Part shown: positions 22,397 through 27,740 of the stretch, one piece after another | Position numbering within the stretch: the first letter of the stretch is position 1 | Layout: each line of letters begins with the position of its first letter | DNA from: JAHCHG01 sp038246645 | GTDB taxonomy: Bacteria > Acidobacteriota > Blastocatellia > Pyrinomonadales > Pyrinomonadaceae | Direction: 5' to 3' | NCBI GenBank assembly: GCA_038246645.1 | Contig: JBBRVS010000052.1 | Span: forward strand, 1 to 27,740 | DNA length: 27,740 nucleotides | Made by a program: the position numbers and the translations under genes | Notes under the pieces: model-generated | What the model saw: only the letters and a program-made list of their open reading frames with translations | Told to the model about the DNA's origin: nothing | Databases searched by the model: none

Positions 22397-23059
22397 GTGA
22401 AAAAAGAAAAACAAATCGTAACCATTGAGAAGATAAAAAAAGTTTACGCCGAAAGAAAGCAGGAAATTCGCGCACGGCTCGGAGAATTTCAGGATATTTG
22501 GAAAACGGGAAGCGATGAACGTCTCTGGGAAGAGATGGTTTTTTGTTTTTTTACGGGCGGCTGTTCGGCAAAAATGGGACTTCGCTCGATCGAAGCCGTC
22601 AGACCGCTTCTGCAAACCGGAACGCATTACGAATTAACGCAGGCTTTGCTCGGACGGCATCGCTATCCGAATGCCCGCGCCGGATATATCGTCGCTTCGC
22701 GTGAATTTTTAACGGAACATTGCGGAATGCGTCTGCGCAGAAAATTGGAAAGTTTTGAAAATGATCTGGAAAGACGCGATTGGCTCGTCCGGGAAAAAGG
22801 CGTCAAAGGCTTGGGTTATAAGGAAGCCAGCCATTTTTTGCGAAACATCGGGCTGAAAGGTTACGCGATTTTAGACAAGCACGTTTTGCGAAGTATGGCG
22901 GAACTGAAAATAATTTCCGACCCCAAGCCACCAAATACGCGTTTGAAGTATCTAACGGGCGAACAAGCTTTAAAAAAACTTTCCAATCAATTAGAAATTG
23001 ATTTCGACGAATTAGACCTGGTTCTCTGGTCTATGAAAACGGGCGAGATCTTGAAGTGA
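22397..23059 (+). CDS. 8-oxoguanine DNA glycosylase/AP lyase, Ogg2 family
   Basis: Removes 8-oxoguanine from DNA and nicks the abasic site. The 220 residues (from GTG 22397) contain the family's helix-hairpin-helix core: VKGLGYKEASHFLRNIG with catalytic Lys142, then YAILDKHVL with Asp160. The 18-residue spacing matches the Lys129/Asp147 pair of the Methanocaldococcus jannaschii enzyme. The C-terminal DLVLWSMKTGEILK is typical. The start is chosen because a strong promoter at 22344-22372 would exclude the longer TTG start; the Shine-Dalgarno sequence is poor. The Ogg2 group is best known in archaea and thermophiles. The next gene is 188 bp away, so it is probably monocistronic. Confidence 0.88.
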   Translation: MKKEKQIVTIEKIKKVYAERKQEIRARLGEFQDIWKTGSDERLWEEMVFCFFTGGCSAKMGLRSIEAVRPLLQTGTHYELTQALLGRHRYPNARAGYIVASREFLTEHCGMRLRRKLESFENDLERRDWLVREKGVKGLGYKEASHFLRNIGLKGYAILDKHVLRSMAELKIISDPKPPNTRLKYLTGEQALKKLSNQLEIDFDELDLVLWSMKTGEILK

Positions 23060-23229
23060 AAAAGTGAAAAAGTTTTTTAGTATGAATTTAAGTTATTAAA
23101 TTTACAGGTAGATTTTCTACAAACAATTTTGGCGGTGGACTTTCTTTAATTTGAAATTTGAAATCGTACCTTAAAACGCAAATTCAACCAATTTAATTAC
23201 AAAAACTTATGTGAAGTCGTAAACAGACG

Positions 23230-23247
23230 AAAAGGAGGAAAATTGTT
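23230..23247 (+). promoter_or_regulatory. Strong ribosome binding site for the TPR-retropepsin gene
   Basis: aaaaggagg is placed about nine bases before the ATG at 23248. It is the most complete Shine-Dalgarno sequence in the window and fixes this start. Confidence 0.8.
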
Positions 23248-24828
23248 ATGAGACTTAGAAAAACTTTATTCGGTATTATTCAAATTCCTTTTCACAAAAA
23301 ACGTCTGTTTATCTTAATTTTATTAGTTATTTTAACTTTGTCGGCGATGGCTTTGGCAAATGACGATGTACAGCAAACCGATTCTGAAGACCCCCACGAC
23401 CTGATTAAAAAAGCCGGAAAACTAACGCGAAGAGGCGAAATGGCGGAAGCCGAAGCGATTTTGCGCCGCGTCTTGAAACTTACTCCGCAAGATTCCAAGA
23501 CAAAACTCGATCTTGCCTATACTTTGCTCAAACAAAGAAAATTAAACGAATCTTACGAACTGGCTTTCGAAGTGGCAAAAGCGGATCCCCAAAATTCGTA
23601 TGCCTTTGCCATTTTGGGCGGCACTCTTCTAAATGCCGGAGAATTTGAAACTGCAAAACGGGCTTTTAATAATGCTTTATTTCTTAATCGGAAGGAATCT
23701 TTAGCGTGGGCGGGGCTTGGAATGCTCGATTTTTACGAAAATCGCATTTCTGATAGTTTGGATAAACTGCGGGAAGCGGTTTATTTCGACCCAAATGAAC
23801 CTGATTATGTCTTTGCGCTCGGACAAGTTTCGGCGCGTGCCGAAAAATTCAAGGAAGCCGCCAATGCCTACGACCGATTTTTGAAAATTGCTCTGCAAAA
23901 TGATGATGAAAGACGCGACCGCATCAAAGGTTTGATCAGATTTCTCCGCTTTCTCGGCGATAAACAATCTTTGTATGAACTCGGCGGCGAAAATCAAACG
24001 ACAGTTCCGATTGAACTGGTCGGCAATCGCCCGATTGTTACACTGAGGATTAATAAAAATACCGAGCCGTTAAAATTTGTTTTGGATACGGGTTCGGGAA
24101 TTTCCGTAATTTCAAATGAAACCGCCAAAAAATTAAACATCAAGCCGATCACACGCGGCGGTTTAGCCAGAGCTTTAGGCGGCGACGGGAAATTTGAAAT
24201 TATTTACGGGTTTTTAAAAACCGTCAATATCGGCGATGTAAAAATTAGAAATATACCTGTTTATATCCGCGAATTTCACAATGCCGGTCATCCGGTGGAC
24301 GGCTATATCGGAATTTCGCTGATTTCCAAATTTCTGACAACGGTTGATTACGGCGAACGGACTTTTTCGTTGACAAAAAAGGATTCGGTTGAAAAACAAA
24401 ATGCCGATACCGAACTCTTATCATTGCCGCTTCGTCTTACTTCGAGCGGATTTTTGAGCGGACAGGTTCAGGTTGAAGGCGTTGAAAACCCTTTGAATTT
24501 TATTGTTGATACGGGCGCGAGTATTTCGGTAATTTCCGATGATCTGGCAAGTTCGAAAGAGATCAGCCCATATCTCAATGTTGAAACAATGCGCGTCATC
24601 GGCGCGGCAGGCGTAACGGAAAATGTACCGTCTTTTATGCTTCCGCGTATTTCTTTCGGCAGTCACAGCCGCCGCAGCATCAAAGCGGTCGCGCTCAATT
24701 TAGATATAATTAATGAAAACTCCGGTTTTGAACAAGCCGGAATTTTGGGCGGGAATTTCTTAAAAGATTATCGTTTGACATTTGATTTTCAAAATTCCAA
24801 AGTAATCTTTGTAGCGAATAAGAAATAA
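23248..24828 (+). CDS. Exported TPR protein with two retropepsin-like aspartic protease domains
   Basis: 526 residues. The N-terminus has a hydrophobic segment (20-36, FILILLVILTLSAMALA), giving a signal peptide or anchor. Residues 50 to about 245 hold TPR-type repeats (KLTRRGEMAEAEAILRRVLK, YTLLKQRKLNESYELAFEVA and three more). Two clan-AA domains follow: FVLDTGSGISVIS (Asp280) with the partner GYIGISLISKF (352-362), and FIVDTGASISVIS (Asp421) with GILGGNFLKDY (498-508). Retropepsins normally form homodimers from one DTG each. Here both are in one chain, so an intramolecular, pepsin-like pseudodimer is possible (inference). Substrates are unknown. The gene is preceded by a strong ribosome binding site and followed by the orphan PIN gene. 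Confidence 0.9.
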   Translation: MRLRKTLFGIIQIPFHKKRLFILILLVILTLSAMALANDDVQQTDSEDPHDLIKKAGKLTRRGEMAEAEAILRRVLKLTPQDSKTKLDLAYTLLKQRKLNESYELAFEVAKADPQNSYAFAILGGTLLNAGEFETAKRAFNNALFLNRKESLAWAGLGMLDFYENRISDSLDKLREAVYFDPNEPDYVFALGQVSARAEKFKEAANAYDRFLKIALQNDDERRDRIKGLIRFLRFLGDKQSLYELGGENQTTVPIELVGNRPIVTLRINKNTEPLKFVLDTGSGISVISNETAKKLNIKPITRGGLARALGGDGKFEIIYGFLKTVNIGDVKIRNIPVYIREFHNAGHPVDGYIGISLISKFLTTVDYGERTFSLTKKDSVEKQNADTELLSLPLRLTSSGFLSGQVQVEGVENPLNFIVDTGASISVISDDLASSKEISPYLNVETMRVIGAAGVTENVPSFMLPRISFGSHSRRSIKAVALNLDIINENSGFEQAGILGGNFLKDYRLTFDFQNSKVIFVANKK

Positions 24829-24891
24829 TTTCAGATTACAAATTCCAAATTTCGGAGTGTTGTTTTTCTGAAACTTCGGAATTAGGGCAAG

Positions 24892-25350
24892 ATGAAACTT
24901 AGTTTGTATTTAGAAACATCCGTGGTTGGTGCGTATCTCGACAACGGCGAACCTTTTCGGCGCGATCTGACGATTCGGTGGTGGGAACACGAACTTTCGG
25001 AATACCGCGCTTTTAGTTCGATTCTGGTGCGGCGCGAGATCGAAAAGGTCGCCGAACCGCACCGCACCGGATATTTGAAACTGATCAAACCGCTGGAAAA
25101 TCTCGAATTATCGGAAGAAGTCGCCATTTTAGCCGAAGGCTATATTTCACGCGGCATTTTTCACCGCAAATATATGGCGGACGCGATTCACGTTGCGCTG
25201 GCTTCATTTCACAAAATTGATTATCTGGTTACGTGGAATTTCGGACATCTTGCCAACGTCCGCAAACAAGCAAGAATTCGTCTTTTTAACACCGCCGCCG
25301 GATTTTTCGCGCCCGTTATCGTAACGCCCGAATTTCTTGTTCACAGTTAA
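24892..25350 (+). CDS. PIN-domain (VapC-like) protein without an adjacent antitoxin
   Basis: 152 residues of a PIN ribonuclease fold: KLSLYLETSVVGAYL (Glu8 where most have Asp), LVRREIEKV (Glu49/51), MADAIHVALA (Asp97) and YLVTWNFGHLAN (Asn116). The acidic cluster is nearly complete, so activity is plausible. No antitoxin precedes or follows it: the 63 bp upstream are non-coding and the next gene is a distant regulator. AGGG six bases before the ATG gives a ribosome site. The stop codon TAA is formed by the terminal TAAGC of the miniature element at 25348, so the last residues may have been altered by that insertion. Confidence 0.88.
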   Translation: MKLSLYLETSVVGAYLDNGEPFRRDLTIRWWEHELSEYRAFSSILVRREIEKVAEPHRTGYLKLIKPLENLELSEEVAILAEGYISRGIFHRKYMADAIHVALASFHKIDYLVTWNFGHLANVRKQARIRLFNTAAGFFAPVIVTPEFLVHS

Positions 25351-25476
25351 GCAGGTGAGCAAAAGTTTTAAGATATTATGAAAATTCTAAAAATCCCTGT
25401 AAACATCAGATGTAAGAGAATTTAAGAGTTTTCTGACATTATCCATTAACCATTTTTAATTATCCATTGGTGCTTA
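25348..25476. mobile_element. Miniature inverted-repeat element, copy B (129 bp)
   Basis: Left end TAAGCAGGTGAGCAAAAG; right end, reverse-complemented, TAAGCACCAATGGATAA. Its first 45 bp match copy A at 3092 almost exactly, its last 13 bp are identical, and the length is the same, but the middle has diverged. The left TAA serves as the stop codon of the PIN gene. Confidence 0.78.
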
Positions 25477-25582
25477 ATTATTTTTTTACAATTTATCATT
25501 CGACATCGGGATTTGTCTCGTCAACTTCTTCTTGTGCCGTCTGCTTTATTCAAGCAATACGATTGAAAAGAGGAGATTTTCG

Positions 25583-26311
25583 ATGCCCGAAGACCCAAAA
25601 CCAAATATACCCGCTGATAATCAATTACTTGCCGCACTGCCGATGGAAGAATATCGGAAATTATTTTCAAAACTCGAACAAATTCCGTTAAATTACGGTG
25701 AACTGATTTATGAAGTCGGCGAAAATATTCGCTACGTTTATTTTCCGAACAGCGGAATTATCTCTCTGCTCGCCGCCGTCGAAAACAGTTCGACGCTCGA
25801 AGTCGGGATCGTCGGCAAGGAAGGCTTTGTCGGGATTCCCGTTTTTCTCGGCGTGAAAGACTCAAATAATCGCGCAATCGTGCAGGGCGCGGGCGCGGCG
25901 ATGAGAATGACCGCCGCCGACTTTCTGGCGGAATGCGAAAAAAGCAGTTCGCTGACGCGCATTCTCCAACGCTTTACCCATTCATTACTCACACAGGTTT
26001 CACAATCGGCGGTTTGTTATCGCTTTCATCCGATTGAAGCGCGGCTTGCCCGCTGGCTTTTGATGACCGCCGACCGAATGGAATCGGACGACTTTCCGGT
26101 AACGCAGGAATTTTTATCGAATATGCTCGGCGTGCGCCGCGAAGCCGTTAATAAAGCCGCCGTAATTCTCCAGCAAAAGCATCTGATCAATTACAGCCGC
26201 GGCAACAATTCCATAATAAATCGGGCGGATTTGGAAAAAACGGCTTGCAAGTGTTACGGCATTATAAAAGCTGAAGAGGAAAGTTTTCCGGTTCCCGCCA
26301 AAAATATCTAG
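25583..26311 (+). CDS. Crp/Fnr-family transcription regulator
   Basis: 242 residues from ATG 25583, which has AGAGGAG eight bases upstream; an ATG at 25532 adds an unconvincing leader. Residues 25-120 form the cyclic-nucleotide-binding-like beta barrel (GELIYEVGENIRYVYFPNSGIISLL, GIVGKEGFVGIPVFLG). Residues 172-207 form the winged helix (VTQEFLSNMLGVRREAVNKA). The barrel lacks the Arg-Ser pair that binds cAMP and has no N-terminal Cys cluster for an Fe-S centre, so it probably senses neither. The group with the FPNSGIIS segment is common in soil bacteria. The PAS/zinc-ribbon gene follows 21 nt after the stop, suggesting joint expression. Confidence 0.92.
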   Translation: MPEDPKPNIPADNQLLAALPMEEYRKLFSKLEQIPLNYGELIYEVGENIRYVYFPNSGIISLLAAVENSSTLEVGIVGKEGFVGIPVFLGVKDSNNRAIVQGAGAAMRMTAADFLAECEKSSSLTRILQRFTHSLLTQVSQSAVCYRFHPIEARLARWLLMTADRMESDDFPVTQEFLSNMLGVRREAVNKAAVILQQKHLINYSRGNNSIINRADLEKTACKCYGIIKAEEESFPVPAKNI

Positions 26312-26332
26312 AAAGCTTTCGAATATACGGTT

Positions 26333-26914
26333 ATGAATAACGATCCGACAATTATTTATAGAATTGATGCACAAGATCGAATTGTCTTTGTTAATGACGG
26401 GTGGAAACAGCATGCCGAATCAAACGGATATAATGACTTTGATTCCGGGGATATCCTGTTTCAATCCCTTTGGGATTCAATTAGTGATGATGCTTCCCGC
26501 CAGATTTATCGGGAAATACTGGAAAATGTCCGTTTAAATAAATCCGTTGTTTTTCCCTTTCGCTGCGATTCGCCGGAGTGTCGCCTTTTTCTGGAAATGC
26601 AGATAGAGGCTCACGGGGATGAGGTGCAGTTTGAAACGCGGGTGTTAAAAACCGAGCAACGCCCGGCGCAGAAAATTCTCGACAGCGAGATTTCGCGTTC
26701 GGATGAAATGCTTCGTATTTGCGGCTGGTGTAAGAAAATTGATGTCGGGCAAGATAATTGGAAAGAAGTAGAAATCGCCGTTTCGGAATTGGGCTTGTTC
26801 AAACAAGAAAAACTTCCGCAACTAACTCACGGAATATGTCCGGAGTGTTTTAGATCAGTTAAAAAACAGATTACTGCAAAAAGAGATGTCAAAGATCGGT
26901 TAAATGAAGAATGA
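26333..26914 (+). CDS. PAS-like domain plus zinc-ribbon protein
   Basis: 193 residues. The N-terminal part (1 to about 110) resembles a PAS sensor: IIYRIDAQDRIVFVNDGWKQ, then a helical stretch and FLEMQIEA. The C-terminal part has RICGWCKKIDV (Cys130, Cys133) and LTHGICPECF (Cys169, Cys172) around DNWKEVEIAVSELG. This C-x2-C...HG-I-C-x2-C module is often found at the end of PAS or response-regulator proteins and probably binds zinc. There is no kinase or output domain, so it may pass a signal by protein contact. Its position right after the Crp/Fnr gene makes that regulator a plausible partner (inference). Confidence 0.8.
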   Translation: MNNDPTIIYRIDAQDRIVFVNDGWKQHAESNGYNDFDSGDILFQSLWDSISDDASRQIYREILENVRLNKSVVFPFRCDSPECRLFLEMQIEAHGDEVQFETRVLKTEQRPAQKILDSEISRSDEMLRICGWCKKIDVGQDNWKEVEIAVSELGLFKQEKLPQLTHGICPECFRSVKKQITAKRDVKDRLNEE

Positions 26915-26987
26915 GCATAATTAATCGCGTGAGCGACGTGTCGAATTTAGCCTCTTTTTTAAGGCGCGCAAAAGGATTTAATAAGCA

Positions 26988-27233
26988 ATGGATTTAATAT
27001 TTGAAGACACCAGAAAACGGCAGCAATGCGGCAACGAATCCGTCGCCCAGGGTTTAAGGATGCAATGCCCGTTTTCAACATCGAGAACCGTAACAATCCC
27101 GGCGGGCGTGCATTATTTTGAAGGCAAGCCGGATTTTAATGAGGACGCACTTGCCGTAACAATTTACATCTGTAAAAACCACGAAATGCGTTTGAAGAAT
27201 GCATTTCAGGAACTGGTCAATAAAGCGTCTTAA
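26988..27233 (+). CDS. Small protein of unknown function
   Basis: 81 residues with no recognised family. The ATG at 26988 has a weak AGGA site about 11 bases upstream. It contains Cys14, Cys27 and a C-terminal ICKNHE with Cys62 and His66, which might bind a metal. Codon use and direction match the preceding genes. The middle part (TVTIPAGVHYFEGKPDFNEDALAVTIYI) looks like a beta structure. A real gene is likely but not certain. Confidence 0.6.
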   Translation: MDLIFEDTRKRQQCGNESVAQGLRMQCPFSTSRTVTIPAGVHYFEGKPDFNEDALAVTIYICKNHEMRLKNAFQELVNKAS

Positions 27234-27740
27234 AAGTTTTGTGAAATTTAAGATTTCAGATGATTCTCCAATATAGGAATAACTTTTTTGAAATAATCAA
27301 TTAACTCTTTAATTTCCGCATTATAAATCCAAGGTTTTAAAGAAGAATTTGATGTTTAAAAATAAGCGGGTAAGCAAAAGTAACAAGGCATTTTGAAAAT
27401 AGCGTAAAACAGACTGTTAGTCTGTTTGAACAGGCTGACAGGCGCGTTCTACGTTAGGTAAAAATACCACAATACTTTTGCTCAGGTGCTTACCTCAATA
27501 AAAAGTTACAGATAAAGTTTGTTTCTAAAAGAGCGGGGGCTTCAGCCCAATGGCATTAAGTTAAGCGATAACTTCTGTATTATCTTACACTCAGACTTGT
27601 CCGGCGAGGTCACAAAACTCACACAAAAAGCCTCTAAGTCGCGTTTACTTATATTTTAAAGGCTGAATGGGGCAAGAAGTTGCTTCCGCCATTAACTATT
27701 GTTTCTGTAACCTATTGACGGCATTGAAGTAATCCTTAAC
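27234..27740. other. Non-coding right edge
   Basis: 507 bp without a complete gene. It contains the third TAAGC element (27363-27492), then a short GC-rich word with gggct/agccc arms (27536-27552), then sequence that may be the end of an insertion sequence. On the minus strand a 14-codon frame (VKDYFNAVNRLQKQ, stop at 27696) runs off the edge, possibly the C-terminus of a truncated gene. This is too short to identify. Confidence 0.5.
27363..27492. mobile_element. Miniature inverted-repeat element, copy C (130 bp)
   Basis: Left end TAAGCGGGTAAGCAAAAGTA; right end, reverse-complemented, TAAGCACCTGAGCAAAAGTA. The two ends match each other over about 45 bp with mismatches. Length and ends agree with copies A and B, but the interior differs and includes a perfect 9-bp hairpin (aaacagact/agtctgttt, 27407-27427). 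It lies in non-coding DNA. Confidence 0.72.

Noticed and set aside
27696..27740. C-terminal end of a transposase on the minus strand
   Set aside because: Only 14 codons are visible before the edge; the resemblance is not enough to call a gene.

Overview
The window reads as chromosome from a Gram-negative, free-living bacterium of moderate GC. MurJ, a periplasmic PBP4-type D,D-peptidase and several Sec signal peptides support this. Indirect tRNA amidation genes (gatA, gatC), a DUF4388/J-domain/TPR protein and an Ogg2-type glycosylase would fit Acidobacteriota (Blastocatellia-like), but that placement is an impression, not a test. No rRNA, tRNA, CRISPR array or prophage is visible.

Layout. 1-3042 (minus): parD-parE-gatC-secreted protein-gatA, with stop/start overlaps joining parE to gatC and gatC to the secreted protein gene. 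3092-4903: a 129-bp miniature element, a DUF721/DciA-like gene and a divergent maf, then a small secreted protein. 4992-8309 (minus): a thioredoxin-fold protein that has lost both cysteines, panC, a membrane protein, a solo minimal nucleotidyltransferase and panB. 8515-12018 (minus): a degenerate D12-methylase-like protein, an HD-GYP protein and the DUF4388/J/TPR protein. 12307-16704 (plus): a GNAT protein, a Rieske oxygenase, then mazE-mazF-ligA. 16697-18741 (minus): a broken DUF5615 toxin, its DUF433 partner and an AT-rich Mrr-like restriction endonuclease without a normal start codon. 18749-22048 (minus): murJ and a dacB-type gene. 22397-27233 (plus): Ogg2, a TPR protein with two retropepsin domains, an orphan PIN protein, a Crp/Fnr regulator, a PAS/zinc-ribbon protein and a small cysteine-containing protein. 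The right edge may be the end of an insertion sequence.

Three themes stand out. First, two unrelated toxin-antitoxin modules (parDE and mazEF) are translationally joined to essential genes (gatC and ligA); a third (DUF433/DUF5615) is decaying and a PIN protein stands alone. Second, tandem repeats with a 7-bp unit occur at many gene junctions and inside two genes. They encode the signal peptide of one secreted protein and a loop inserted in Maf, so unit gain or loss would shift the frame. Third, miniature inverted-repeat elements are present: a 129/129/130-bp family with TAAGC ends, two copies of which supply the stop codon of the adjacent gene, and a separate 175-bp element.

The housekeeping functions cover Asn/Gln-tRNA amidation, pantothenate synthesis (panB, panC), replication and repair (ligA, Ogg2, DciA-like) and peptidoglycan synthesis (murJ, dacB).
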